A stretch of DNA of 64,000 nt from Thalassobaculum litoreum DSM 18839 (GTDB lineage Bacteria > Pseudomonadota > Alphaproteobacteria > Thalassobaculales > Thalassobaculaceae): positions 245,115-309,114 of the forward strand of contig NZ_FNBW01000007.1 of the NCBI RefSeq assembly GCF_900102465.1, in the 5' to 3' direction. Below, in pieces: positions 8,355 to 17,290 of this stretch (its first letter is position 1; each line of letters opens with the position of its first letter). A program made the translations under genes and the position numbers. The notes beneath the pieces are model-generated. The model saw only the letters and a program-made list of their open reading frames with translations, did not search any database and was not told the origin of the DNA.

Positions 8355-9218
8355 TCAGTAGGTCACACCGCGCATCTTCTCGTTGCGCCGCCGCAGGAGC
8401 TCGATGGTCGCCAGCAGCATCGTGGAGATGATGATCAGCAGGGTCGCCACGGCGAGAATCGTCGGGCTGATCTGCTCGCGGATGCCGGCCCACATCTGTC
8501 GCGGGATGGTGCGCTGCTCGAACCCGGCCATGAACAGCACCACGACCACCTCGTCGAACGAGGTGACGAAGGCGAACAGGGCACCGGAGATCACCCCCGG
8601 AAGGATCAGCGGCATGATCACCTTGAAGAAGGTGGTCGGCATGTCCGCGCCCATGCTGTTCGACGCCCGGATCAGGTTCTTGTCGAAGCCGACCAGGGTG
8701 GCGGTGACCGTGATCACCACGAACGGCGTGCCGAGCGCGGCGTGCGCCAGGATCACGCCGGTATAGGTCTGCGCCAGCGCGAAATCGCTGCCGAAGGGGG
8801 CCGAGTAGAAGAAGAACATGGCGGCCGCGGTGATGATCAGCGGCACGATCATCGGCGAGATCAGGATGCCCATCAGCAGGCTCTTGGCCGGCAGCTCCGC
8901 CCGCGACAGACCCAATGCGGCCAGAGTGCCGAGCGAGGTGGCGACCAGGGTGGAGGCGATGCCGATGATGAAGCTGTTCTTGATCGAGTGCAGCCACTGC
9001 TCGTTGTTCACGATGTCTGCGTACCAGCGTAGCGAGAAGGCTTCCGCCTCGAAGCGCAGCATCTCCGGCGTGAAGGTGAAGTACGGCTCCGCGTTGAACG
9101 ACAGCGGGATGATCACGAGGATCGGCACGATCAGGAAGAAGAAGATCGCCGCACAGATCAGCCGGTAGAGATAGTACCAGACCCGCTCAAGGGGACCTGC
9201 GTAGCTGGGAATTGCCAT
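8355..9218 (-). CDS. ABC transporter permease, PotC/YdcV type
   Basis: 287-residue inner-membrane permease with six predicted helices and the EAA-type cytoplasmic loop (LVGFDKNLIRASNSMGADMPTTFFKVIMPLILPG) that contacts the ATPase. SFDEVVVVLFMAG is typical of the PotC/YdcV subgroup for polyamines and related cations. It begins 16 bp after the partner permease, so the two are co-translated as a heterodimeric channel. Confidence 0.93.
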   Translation of the reverse strand: MAIPSYAGPLERVWYYLYRLICAAIFFFLIVPILVIIPLSFNAEPYFTFTPEMLRFEAEAFSLRWYADIVNNEQWLHSIKNSFIIGIASTLVATSLGTLAALGLSRAELPAKSLLMGILISPMIVPLIITAAAMFFFYSAPFGSDFALAQTYTGVILAHAALGTPFVVITVTATLVGFDKNLIRASNSMGADMPTTFFKVIMPLILPGVISGALFAFVTSFDEVVVVLFMAGFEQRTIPRQMWAGIREQISPTILAVATLLIIISTMLLATIELLRRRNEKMRGVTY

Positions 9219-9234
9219 ATCGCCGTCCCTCCGC

Positions 9235-10839
9235 TCAGCCGAGCTTCATGTTGTCGATGCCGACCAGGCGGTCGTACAGCCAGTACATCACCAGCACGCC
9301 AGCCAGCAGGATCGTGCCGAGCGCGGCCGCGAGGCCCCAGTTCAGCGATTTCTGCATGTGATAGGCGATGAAATTGGAAATCAGCTGGCCGTCCTGACCA
9401 CCGACCAGGGCCGGGGTGATGTAGTAGCCGATCGCCAGGATGAACACGAGGATCGAGCCGGCGCCGATGCCGGGCACGGTCTGCGGCATGTACACCCGCA
9501 CGAAGGCGATCAGCGGGTTGGCGCCCAGCGACCGGGCGGCGCGCATGTAGCTCGGCGAGATCGTCTTCATCACCGAGTACATCGGCAGCACCATGAACGG
9601 CAGCAGGATATGCGTCATGGCGATGATCGTGCCGGTCATGTTGTAGATCATCTCGATCCGGTTATCGTCGGAGAGGATCCCGAGGAAGACTAGGGTGTCG
9701 TTGATCACGCCCTGGGTCTGCAGCAGCACGATCCACGACGTCGTGCGCACCAGCAGCGAGGTCCAGAACGGCAGCAACACCAGGATCAGCAGCAGGTTGC
9801 CCTTGGACGGCGGCAGCGTCGCCAGCAGGTAGGAGATCGGATAGGCCAGGATCAGGCAGGCGACCGTCACGCCGATGGAGACGTAGATCGTCTTCATGAA
9901 CAGCTGGACGTAGATCTGCTTCCACTCCGGCTGCATGACGATGTTGCCTTCGATGTCATACGTCCGGTCGACCGCGTTCAGGTAGTAGCTGAAGGTGATC
10001 GGCGAGGAGACCTGCTTGATGATCGTCCAGGTCCTCGGCTTGCCCCAGTCCGGGTCGACGCCGACCAGGGCGAAGCGTAGCGGGTTCTCGCGGATCTCGC
10101 CCGCCCCGGTGGCGGTCTTCTCCAGCAGGGCCGCGAGCTCCTCGTTCTCGGCCTGCACCAGCGGCAGCAGCCGGTCGAGCGAACCGTCCGCCTGCGCGCT
10201 CTCCAGTTCCGTCAGAAGCGTGGGGTAGGTCTCCGGCTTCGGCGTCTTCTCGGCGAAGGGCGAGTTGCCGGTCTCCCACTTGCGCAGCAGGGCGGCGGTC
10301 TCCGGCAGTACCTCGGCGAATTCCGGCGTCTCGGCCAGGGCGTCCAGGGTCGGCCAGGTCGCCTTGTCCTCCCAGCGCTCGTCGAAACCGACCAGGGCGA
10401 ACTGCATCGGGTCGTCCTGGATCTTGGCGGCGGCGCGCTGCGACTTGTTGATCAGGGAGCGGAAGCCGCCGTCCTCGTAGTTCAGGCGGGCGCCCATGCG
10501 GCCGATATTTCGTCGCTGCCCCTCGCTGCGGTCGCCCATCTCCTGGATGAAGGCGGCGAAGACCGCGTCCTGCGGCAGGCCCTCGCCGTCCCAGTTCTCC
10601 AGTTCGGCGACAGTCTGCGGGATGGCTTCGTTCACTTCCGGGTTGTCGACGCTGCGCATCAGCATGTCGACGATCGGGAAGATGAAGGTGACCAGGATGA
10701 ACAGCAGCAGCGGGGCGACCAGCAGGAAGGCGCGGATCTTGCTGCGCCTTGTGGCGCGGGCCAGAGCCACCTTCAGGGGCGTGCCGTCGGCCATGGTCAA
10801 CGGCCGTGCCGGGCCTGCCTCTTCTACCGCATGCGCCAT
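9235..10839 (-). CDS. ABC transporter permease, PotB type, with large duplicated periplasmic insert
   Basis: 534 residues, nearly twice the usual 280-320 for PotB. Helix 1 is at about 37-60. A hydrophilic segment of about 250 residues (62-310) follows, and then a normal PotB-like core: QLFMKTIYVSIGVTVACLILAYPISYLLA, the EAA loop MRAARSLGANPLIAFVRVYMPQTVPG, and the last helix near 510. The insert contains two related motifs about 109 residues apart, at 142-162 (DDPMQFALVGFDERW...TW) and 251-271 (ENPLRFALVGVDPDW...TW), indicating an internal duplication. By topology it should face the periplasm and could dock or select the binding protein. The start at 10839 is followed by a plausible cytoplasmic N-terminus. 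Confidence 0.92.
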   Translation of the reverse strand: MAHAVEEAGPARPLTMADGTPLKVALARATRRSKIRAFLLVAPLLLFILVTFIFPIVDMLMRSVDNPEVNEAIPQTVAELENWDGEGLPQDAVFAAFIQEMGDRSEGQRRNIGRMGARLNYEDGGFRSLINKSQRAAAKIQDDPMQFALVGFDERWEDKATWPTLDALAETPEFAEVLPETAALLRKWETGNSPFAEKTPKPETYPTLLTELESAQADGSLDRLLPLVQAENEELAALLEKTATGAGEIRENPLRFALVGVDPDWGKPRTWTIIKQVSSPITFSYYLNAVDRTYDIEGNIVMQPEWKQIYVQLFMKTIYVSIGVTVACLILAYPISYLLATLPPSKGNLLLILVLLPFWTSLLVRTTSWIVLLQTQGVINDTLVFLGILSDDNRIEMIYNMTGTIIAMTHILLPFMVLPMYSVMKTISPSYMRAARSLGANPLIAFVRVYMPQTVPGIGAGSILVFILAIGYYITPALVGGQDGQLISNFIAYHMQKSLNWGLAAALGTILLAGVLVMYWLYDRLVGIDNMKLG

Positions 10840-10913
10840 CGGGGTCTCCCGCAATCGGGTTGTCGGCCGCTCAAACGAGCGGGGAGAAAAAGTGCAAAAC
10901 GAATGAATGGGGA

Positions 10914-10939
10914 GGGGAGAGCGGCGCACCGCTCTCCCC
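10914..10939 (-). terminator. Intercistronic stem-loop after solute-binding-protein gene
   Basis: Perfect 11-bp stem (ggggagagcgg / ccgctctcccc) with a 4-nt loop, 9 nt beyond the stop of the binding-protein gene and 75 nt before the permease start. On the transcribed strand only an interrupted T-run follows (TTTTGCACTTTTT, 16 nt away). It probably acts as a 3' stabiliser or partial attenuator that keeps binding-protein mRNA in excess. Confidence 0.65.
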
Positions 10940-10947
10940 GAAAGGTC

Positions 10948-12018
10948 TTAGCTGGCGAGCCAGGCGTTGAAACGCTCGTTCAGCTCGTCGCCGTAGTCCG
11001 CCCAGAACTCGAAGTCGTTCTGCAGCGGGTTCTTGAAGTTGTCCGGCGCGGTCGGCATGTGCGGCTGCATCTCCGGCAGGATCTTGTCGAAGGACGACTT
11101 ACGCACCGGGCCGTAGGAGATGTACTTCGCCTGGTCGGCGAGGCGCTGGGTGTCGGTGGAGAACTTGATGAACTCCCAGGAACGCTCCATGTTCGGCGCA
11201 CCCCTCGGGATGACCCAGAGGTCGATGTCCCAGACCTGACCGTCCCAGACGATCTCGAACGGCTTGTTCTCCTTGGCGATCGCGTTGAACAGGCGACCGT
11301 TATAGGCGGTGGTCATCACGACCTCGCCGTCGGCCAGAAGCTGCGGCGGCTGGGCGCCGGCTTCCCACCAGATGGTGTCGTCCTTGATGGTGTCGAGCTT
11401 GGCGAACGCCCGCTCCACACCTTCCGGGGTCGCCAGCAGGTCGTAGATCTCGTCGGACGGCACACCGTCCGCCAGGAGGGCCATCTCAAGGTTGGCCTTC
11501 GGGGTCTTGCGCATGCCGCGCTTGCCCGGGAACTTCTCCAGGTCGAAGAAGTCGGCGATCGTGGTCGGGCCGGTGTCGAACTTGGTGGTGTCGTAGGCGT
11601 AGACGGTCGACCAGACGATGGTGCCGACCGCGCACTCGTGCACGGTACCGGCAATGAAGTCCTCGGCCGCCGCCGTGCCGTCGTCACCCGCCGGCAGATC
11701 GTCGGTCGGGAGGGTTTCGAGGATGCCCTCGTCGCAGCCGCGGACCGCGTCGGACAGCTCGACGTCGACCAGGTTCCAGGTCACGTTGCCGGCCTCGACC
11801 TGGGCGCGGATCTCGGCGAGACCGCCGTTGTAGTCCTCGGAGTTGATGGTGTCGCCGGTCTGCGCGATCCACGGCTTGTGGTACGCCTCGACCTGGCTCT
11901 TGGTGTAGGCACCGCCCCAGGACACGATGGTCAGGGTCTCCGCGGAGGAGGTCCCCGCGTAGCCGATCGCCGCAAGCGCGACCGCCGCGACTCCCGCCGA
12001 CTTCAATAGATGGTTCAT
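10948..12018 (-). CDS. Periplasmic solute-binding protein, PotD/PotF-like
   Basis: 356 residues with a Sec signal peptide (about 1-26, ending SSAE) and the group-1/8 extracellular binding fold. Characteristic segments are TLTIVSWGGAYTKSQVEAYHKPW near the start of the mature protein and YGPVRKSSFDKILPEMQPHMPTAPDNFKNPLQNDFEFWADYGDELNERFNAWL at the end. It would deliver a polyamine-like or methylated-amine ligand to the two permeases downstream. The divergent sarcosine/dimethylglycine-type oxidase suggests a methylamine-related substrate; this is an inference from context. Confidence 0.93.
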   Translation of the reverse strand: MNHLLKSAGVAAVALAAIGYAGTSSAETLTIVSWGGAYTKSQVEAYHKPWIAQTGDTINSEDYNGGLAEIRAQVEAGNVTWNLVDVELSDAVRGCDEGILETLPTDDLPAGDDGTAAAEDFIAGTVHECAVGTIVWSTVYAYDTTKFDTGPTTIADFFDLEKFPGKRGMRKTPKANLEMALLADGVPSDEIYDLLATPEGVERAFAKLDTIKDDTIWWEAGAQPPQLLADGEVVMTTAYNGRLFNAIAKENKPFEIVWDGQVWDIDLWVIPRGAPNMERSWEFIKFSTDTQRLADQAKYISYGPVRKSSFDKILPEMQPHMPTAPDNFKNPLQNDFEFWADYGDELNERFNAWLAS

Positions 12019-12130
12019 TGAACAAGTCTCCCTGTGTTGTGCCGGAAGTTTCCGGCGACTGCCCCTGAAGTCTTTGTGTTCGAGGACCGGACGGGGGTCG
12101 CGACCGGCCCGTACTCCCGAATGGCGACCG

Positions 12131-13219
12131 TCAGGCGTCTAGCGCCCGACAATCGTCCAGGGCCCAGCCGACCTGAACCTTCTGTCCACGGCTCAGCGAC
12201 GCATGGGCGTGGGAATTCGGCACTTTGACGATGAACTCGTCATCGCCGCAGGTGCTCACCCGTGTACGGATGTGATCGCCGAGGTAGATCAGTTCCTCGA
12301 CCTTCGCATCGAATACGTTGGGCATGCTGCCAGGCGCCGGATCGAGCGCTACCCGCTCGGGCCGCAGCGACAGGGTCGTCTGCGAGCCGGTGCCGTTGTG
12401 ATTGACGCTCAGCGCCTGGATGATGTGGCCGTCCACATCGACCGTGCAGCTGGTGCCGTTGACTTCCTTCACCGTCCCGCGCAGGCGGTTGTTCTCGCCG
12501 ATGAACTCGGCGACGAAGGCGTTGTCCGGCCGCTCGTAGAGGTCCGGCGGCGTGGCGAGCTGCTGGATCTTGCCGTCGTTGAACACGGCGATCCGGTCCG
12601 ACATGGTCAGCGCCTCGGACTGGTCGTGGGTCACGTACACGACCGTCATCCCGAGCTGCTCGTGGATGTGCTTGATCTCGTACTGCATCTGCTCGCGCAG
12701 GTTCTTGTCGAGCGCGCCGAGCGGCTCGTCCATCAGCACCAGATCGGGTTCGAACACCAGGGCGCGGGCCAGGGCGACGCGCTGCTGCTGGCCGCCGGAA
12801 AGCTGGCCCGGCCGCCGGCCGCCGAAGGCGCCGAGCTCGACCATGTCGAGCGCCCGCTGGACCTTCGCCTCGGTATCCGCCTTGGACAGCTTTCGGACCT
12901 GCAGCGGGAACGCGAGGTTCTCGGCAACGGTCATGTGCGGGAACAGGGCATAGTTCTGGAAAACCATCCCGATTCCACGTTTGTGCGGCGGCACGTGATT
13001 GAGCTCGCGGCCGCCGAGCATGATCGTCCCTTCCGTAGGCGTCTCGAAACCGGCCAGCATCATCAGACAAGTCGTTTTGCCGGACCCGGAAGGTCCAAGC
13101 ATGGTCACGAACTCGCCAGCCTGAATATCGAGATTGAGGTCTTTAACGACGAGGATCTCCCCGTCATACGTCTTCTGGACCTCTACGAATTGGACGAACG
13201 GCGTCTTTTTTTCCGCCAT
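12131..13219 (-). CDS. ABC transporter ATP-binding protein, PotA type
   Basis: 362 residues. It has Walker A GPSGSGKT, Q-loop FQNYALFPHMTV, signature LSGGQQQRVALARAL, Walker B DLVLMDEPLGALD, H-loop VTHDQSEALTMSDR, and a C-terminal TOBE-like regulatory domain (about 240-360). First gene of the five-gene minus-strand cluster ATPase - binding protein - permease - permease - PadR-like regulator. It is divergent from the 13552 flavoprotein, so the roughly 330-bp gap must hold both promoters. Confidence 0.95.
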   Translation of the reverse strand: MAEKKTPFVQFVEVQKTYDGEILVVKDLNLDIQAGEFVTMLGPSGSGKTTCLMMLAGFETPTEGTIMLGGRELNHVPPHKRGIGMVFQNYALFPHMTVAENLAFPLQVRKLSKADTEAKVQRALDMVELGAFGGRRPGQLSGGQQQRVALARALVFEPDLVLMDEPLGALDKNLREQMQYEIKHIHEQLGMTVVYVTHDQSEALTMSDRIAVFNDGKIQQLATPPDLYERPDNAFVAEFIGENNRLRGTVKEVNGTSCTVDVDGHIIQALSVNHNGTGSQTTLSLRPERVALDPAPGSMPNVFDAKVEELIYLGDHIRTRVSTCGDDEFIVKVPNSHAHASLSRGQKVQVGWALDDCRALDA

Positions 13220-13551
13220 GTCCCCCTTGCCACCCTAGACTCGCGCCGTGCCGCTCTCCCTAAAGCAACACGCCCTGTTCGGCGCGGCATTGCGCGCCCT
13301 TTGTTTCGCAAAACCCTAAGACAACGGTGCGCGGCCTGTAAAGCGCGTCGTTGCGGTGCGAAAGGAAGGACCCCAGGAACGGCGGAACCCTGCGACATTG
13401 CCACAAATGCGACACGCGACCGTCGCCTACGGGTCGGGACGGCTTTGCGATCGACGGCACTCTGCGCCCATGACGGGCGAGGCTCATGACGGGCGAGCCG
13501 GCCCGATGTCGGTGGCGGGGCGCGTGCCCGGTGCGATTGCGGGAGACGGAT
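13220..13551. other. Divergent intergenic region, Pot-like operon / flavoprotein
   Basis: 332 bp between two divergent starts. It must contain the promoters of the ABC operon and of the dimethylglycine-dehydrogenase-like gene. I see no perfect operator dyad and no RNA gene. Open frames across it are low-complexity extensions of the neighbouring genes. Confidence 0.5.
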
Positions 13552-15993
13552 ATGAAGGATACGGCTCGGGTCGTCGTTATCGGCGGGGGCGTGGTCGGGG
13601 TGAGCACGCTGTACCACCTCGTCAAGAAGGGCTGGTCGGACTGCGTTCTGCTGGAACGCACCGAGCTGACCGCCGGCTCCACCTGGCATGCCGCCGGCCT
13701 GCTGCCGCTGTTCAACATGAGCTACTCGGTCGGCCAGCTGCACCAGTACTCGGTCGAGCTGTACAAGACCCTGGAGGCGGAGACCGGTCAGGACGTCAGC
13801 TTCCACGGCGTCGGCAACCTTCGGCTCGCGACCAACCGCGACCGCATGGACGAGTACCGCAACTACCAGTGCACGGCCGAGACCATCGGCGTCGACTGCC
13901 ACCTGGTCGGCGTCGACGAGATCAAGAAGCTCTGGCCGCTGATCAATGCCGAGGGGCTGATCGGGGCGCTGTGGCACCCGACCGACGGGCATATCGCCCC
14001 GGTCGACGTGACCATGGCCCTGGCCAAGGGGGCGCGGATGCATGGCGGCACGATCCACCAGCACACCGAGGTCACCGGCATCGAGCGCGACAACAACGAG
14101 TGGATCGTCCACACCTCGAAAGGTTCGATCCGCTGCGAGCATGTGGTGTCGGCCACCGGCAACTACGCGCGCCAGACGGCGCTGATGGTCGGCCTGCAGA
14201 TCCCGGCGATTCCCGTCGAGCACCAGTACATCGTCACCGATGTCGACCCGACGCTGAAGGAATACCGCGAGGCCGGGAACCCGGAGCTGCCGGTGCTGCG
14301 CGAGTCGGACAGCCAGTACTATTTTCGCGAGGAGCGCATGGGCTGGATCCTCGGCCCGTACGAGCGATTCGCCCCGGCCTGCTTCGTCGACGGCGTGCCC
14401 TCGACCTTCGAGAAGGACCTGTTCCCGGGCGACCTGGAGCGGCTGATGCCCCATGTGGAGGCCTGCATGAGCCGGGTCCCGTCGTTCGAGACCGCAGGCA
14501 TCAAGGACATCGTGAACGGCCCGATCTCCTACACCCCGGACGGCAACCCGATGGTCGGCCCGGCCTTCGGCCTGCCGAACTTCTGGCTCTCGGAAGGCCA
14601 CAGCTTCGGCGTGACCGCGGCCGGCGGCGCCGGCTGGCAGCTCGCCAACTGGATCGTCGACGGCGAGCCCTCGGTCGACATGATCGGCGTCGATCCCCGG
14701 CGCTTCGGCGTGGTCTCCAAGAACTTCGCCAAGATCAAGAACGAGGAGGCGTACGAGCACGTCTTCGTCAACCACTTCCCCATGGAGGAGCGCGAGGCCG
14801 GGCGGCCGGCCAAGACCGTGCCGATCCACGGCCGGCTCGATGCCGCCGGTGCCGTCTGGGGCGCGCGTTTCGGCTGGGAGCGCCCGAACTGGTACGCCCC
14901 GGAGGGCGTGGCCCGCAAAGACGAATACTCGTTCCGCCGCTCCAACTGGTTCCCCCATGTGGGCAACGAGGTGGCGGCGATGCGCGAGCGCGTCGGCCTG
15001 CTGGAGCTGTCCTCCTTCGCCAAGTACATGGTCGAGGGGCCGGGCGCGCGGGCCTGGCTCGACCACATGGTCGCCAACATCATCCCGAAGAAGATCGGCC
15101 GCATGAGCCTGAGCCACGCGCTGAACCCCTCGGGCTCGATCCGCTCCGAATTCACCATCTCGCGACTGCCCGACGGGCTGTACGGCGAGCGCTTCTACCT
15201 GGTCGGCCCGGGGGCCGGTCACGACTACGACTGGGACTTCCTCACCAAGCAGCTGCCGCGCGACGGGTCGGTGATCCTGTCCGACCTGACCACCCAGTAC
15301 GGCGTGCTGGTGCTGGCCGGTCCGATGGCCCGCAGGGTGCTGGAGAAGCTGGCCGATGCCGACGTCACCAACGAGGCCTTCCCCTGGCTGACCGTGCAGG
15401 ACATCCCGGTCGGCTGGTGCCCGACCGTGCGCGCCCTGCGGGTCAATTTCGTCGGCTCGCTGGGCTGGGAACTGCACCACCCGATCGAGTACCAGGCCCA
15501 TCTCTACGACGCGATCATGGAGGCGGGCCGCGAGTTCGACATCGGGCTGGTCGGCCTGCGGGCGATGGACAGCATGCGCCTGGAGAAGAGCTACCGGCTC
15601 TGGGGCACCGACCTGAACGCTGAGAACTCGGCGCTGGAGGCCGGGCTGAACCGCTTCGTGCGGCTGAACAAGGGCGATTTCGTCGGCCGCGACGCGCTCA
15701 CCCGCCAGCAGGAGGCCGGCGTGCCGAACACGTACTGCACGCTGGAGATCGATGCCGGGGACGCCGACAGCTTCGGCAACGAGCCGGTGTTCATGGACGG
15801 CGAGGTGGTCGGTCGCGGCACGGCGGGCGGCTACGGCCATCATGTGAAGAAGTCGCTGATGCTGGGCTATGTGAAGACCGAGTTCGCCGAGATCGGCCGC
15901 GAATGCCAGGTCCGGGTCATGGGCGAACTCCGCCCGGCCCGCATCGTCCCGGAGAGTCCCTACGACCCCGAGAACGAGATGCTCCGGGCGTAA
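13552..15993 (+). CDS. Dimethylglycine/sarcosine dehydrogenase-like FAD oxidoreductase with GcvT domain
   Basis: 813 residues in two modules. Residues 1-390 are a DAO-type FAD domain: VVVIGGGVVGVSTLYHL binds ADP, and GSTWHAAG holds the His that carries covalent FAD in DMGDH/SARDH. Residues about 430-810 are a GcvT-like aminomethyltransferase/tetrahydrofolate domain (GERFYLVGPGAGHDYDWDF, GSLGWELHHP, GLRAMDSMRLEKSYRLWGTDL, GRDAL, PYDPENEMLRA). It would demethylate an N-methylated amino acid and pass the one-carbon unit to folate. The start at 13552 follows GGGAGACGG; the upstream in-frame ATG adds 22 unrelated residues. The neighbouring Pot-like importer probably supplies its substrate. Confidence 0.93.
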   Translation: MKDTARVVVIGGGVVGVSTLYHLVKKGWSDCVLLERTELTAGSTWHAAGLLPLFNMSYSVGQLHQYSVELYKTLEAETGQDVSFHGVGNLRLATNRDRMDEYRNYQCTAETIGVDCHLVGVDEIKKLWPLINAEGLIGALWHPTDGHIAPVDVTMALAKGARMHGGTIHQHTEVTGIERDNNEWIVHTSKGSIRCEHVVSATGNYARQTALMVGLQIPAIPVEHQYIVTDVDPTLKEYREAGNPELPVLRESDSQYYFREERMGWILGPYERFAPACFVDGVPSTFEKDLFPGDLERLMPHVEACMSRVPSFETAGIKDIVNGPISYTPDGNPMVGPAFGLPNFWLSEGHSFGVTAAGGAGWQLANWIVDGEPSVDMIGVDPRRFGVVSKNFAKIKNEEAYEHVFVNHFPMEEREAGRPAKTVPIHGRLDAAGAVWGARFGWERPNWYAPEGVARKDEYSFRRSNWFPHVGNEVAAMRERVGLLELSSFAKYMVEGPGARAWLDHMVANIIPKKIGRMSLSHALNPSGSIRSEFTISRLPDGLYGERFYLVGPGAGHDYDWDFLTKQLPRDGSVILSDLTTQYGVLVLAGPMARRVLEKLADADVTNEAFPWLTVQDIPVGWCPTVRALRVNFVGSLGWELHHPIEYQAHLYDAIMEAGREFDIGLVGLRAMDSMRLEKSYRLWGTDLNAENSALEAGLNRFVRLNKGDFVGRDALTRQQEAGVPNTYCTLEIDAGDADSFGNEPVFMDGEVVGRGTAGGYGHHVKKSLMLGYVKTEFAEIGRECQVRVMGELRPARIVPESPYDPENEMLRA

Positions 15994-16338
15994 GGCGCGC
16001 GCGGCCGGCGGCGGCGTTGCAGACGAGGTGGCAGACGAGACGGGCGGCGGCGCTTCCGACGGGATGAGACGGCCGGCGGCCCCGGAGGTCGCCGCCGGTT
16101 TGGCATCGTCATCTGACCGTTTCAGTTTCTTGTTCTTCTTCCTCCCCACACCCACTCCCCGGATTTAGTCCGGGGCCCACGCCCGGGGTGTTCCTGGATG
16201 TGCCGCCCTTGCGCTCCGATGCGCTCGCCCCGGACTAAATCCGGGGAGTGAGAGAGAAGAGGGAAGGGAGAGGGCGAGGCCGGTGTCCGCTCGGCCTCAC
16301 CCGCCAGCGGTCATCCGCCAACGATCGCTTGCCAGCGA
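15994..16338. other. Intergenic region with REP-like palindromes
   Basis: 345 bp between the convergent flavoprotein and transglycosylase genes. Apart from the palindrome pair at 16153-16250 it holds GC-rich low-complexity sequence and no credible gene. Confidence 0.6.
16153..16250. repeat. REP/BIME-like pair of inverted palindromes
   Basis: Two 23-bp sequences (16153-16175 and 16228-16250) are exact reverse complements, and each contains an imperfect palindrome (CCCCGGATTTAGTCCGGGG and its complement). They are separated by 52 bp, giving a 98-bp element between convergent genes. This is the organisation of repetitive extragenic palindromes found dispersed in many proteobacterial genomes. 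Only this copy is visible in the window. It could act as a bidirectional terminator. Confidence 0.7.
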
Positions 16339-17229
16339 TCACCCGCCCTGCTGCTGCGCCTCGCGCTTGGCCTTGCGCTCGCGGAAGGCGGCGAGCGCCT
16401 TTGCCTTGCGGGCCTCGAACTCTGACATCATCCGGGCTTCGGTCAGGTCCGCCTGGCGCTGCAGGAAGGCCACGTTCGCCGCCCGGGCCGCGGCGCGCAC
16501 CCGCTGCAGCTCCGTCTGCCTGGCGCGCTCCTTGAGCATCTCCTGGCGGTCTTCCATATGCCGGCGGGCGACGGCGCTGTGCACGATCGGCAGGCCGGCC
16601 GCGCTGGCCACCAGGTGCTCGCGCTGGCCGTACCACAGTTCGTAGACCTTCTTCTGGTAATACGGGCCGCGCTCCTCGTCGCGGGAGTGGTAATAGGCGA
16701 CCGCCTTCGGCCACGACTGGGTCGTCTCGTTCAGGTCGGCCAGGAAGGCCGCGGCGTATTCGGCGTTGGCACCCGGGTCGAAGGCATGCTCCAGGTCGCG
16801 GAACGCGTCGCCGTGGTAGTACAGGTTGATCTGCATGCAGCCGACATCGATGTTGGTGATGCCGCGGGCCTGCAGCCGCCTCACCTCGGCAATCGCCGCC
16901 GCCTTGCTCGGCAGATATCGCCCGACGCCCTCCGCCATCACCGTCCACGGCCAGGAAAAGCTTGCCTTGTGGGGGCTGCTCCAGCGTCCGGTCTCGGCCA
17001 GCGAGATCGCCGCCAGCAGGTGCGGCGGCAGGCGGTTGTCGATCTCGGCCTGGCGGGTCGCGGCCACGCAGAGCCCATGCGCCTCGGGGGTCACCGGGGC
17101 GGTGGGCGCGGCCTGGGCCGGGCCGATCAGCGCCGGGCCGAGCAGGGCCGGAACGAGCAGCGCCGCGAGCGCGACAAGAACGGCCCTGGCAGACAGGGCT
17201 TTGGCAGACAGGGCTTTGGCAATCGGCAT
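16339..17229 (-). CDS. Lytic transglycosylase (SLT domain), periplasmic
   Basis: 296 residues from ATG 17229, with AGGAGG at ideal spacing. A long hydrophobic signal peptide (about 1-41, ending AQA) exports it. The SLT fold includes the catalytic-Glu region LLAAISLAETGRWSSPHKASFSWPW, then VGCMQINLYYHGDAF and YAAAFLADLNETTQSWPKAVAYYHS. The C-terminal 90 residues are a charged, probably coiled-coil helix (ERARQTELQRVRAAARAANVAFLQRQ). It would cleave peptidoglycan to make gaps for envelope machinery. The signal peptide gene segment contains an in-frame 15-bp tandem duplication at 17188-17217. Confidence 0.9.
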   Translation of the reverse strand: MPIAKALSAKALSARAVLVALAALLVPALLGPALIGPAQAAPTAPVTPEAHGLCVAATRQAEIDNRLPPHLLAAISLAETGRWSSPHKASFSWPWTVMAEGVGRYLPSKAAAIAEVRRLQARGITNIDVGCMQINLYYHGDAFRDLEHAFDPGANAEYAAAFLADLNETTQSWPKAVAYYHSRDEERGPYYQKKVYELWYGQREHLVASAAGLPIVHSAVARRHMEDRQEMLKERARQTELQRVRAAARAANVAFLQRQADLTEARMMSEFEARKAKALAAFRERKAKREAQQQGG

Positions 17230-17290
17230 GGCGGACCTCCTTTGCCGAAGGTAAAGCAAGTGCCGTGCCAGATCGTTCGGAGGGGAGGTG

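Noticed and set aside
13183..16155. 990-codon open frame on the minus strand
   Set aside because: It is antisense to the flavoprotein gene 13552-15993, whose plus-strand product has clear FAD and GcvT motifs. High GC at third positions keeps the opposite strand open; its translation is low-complexity His/Arg/Ala/Val.
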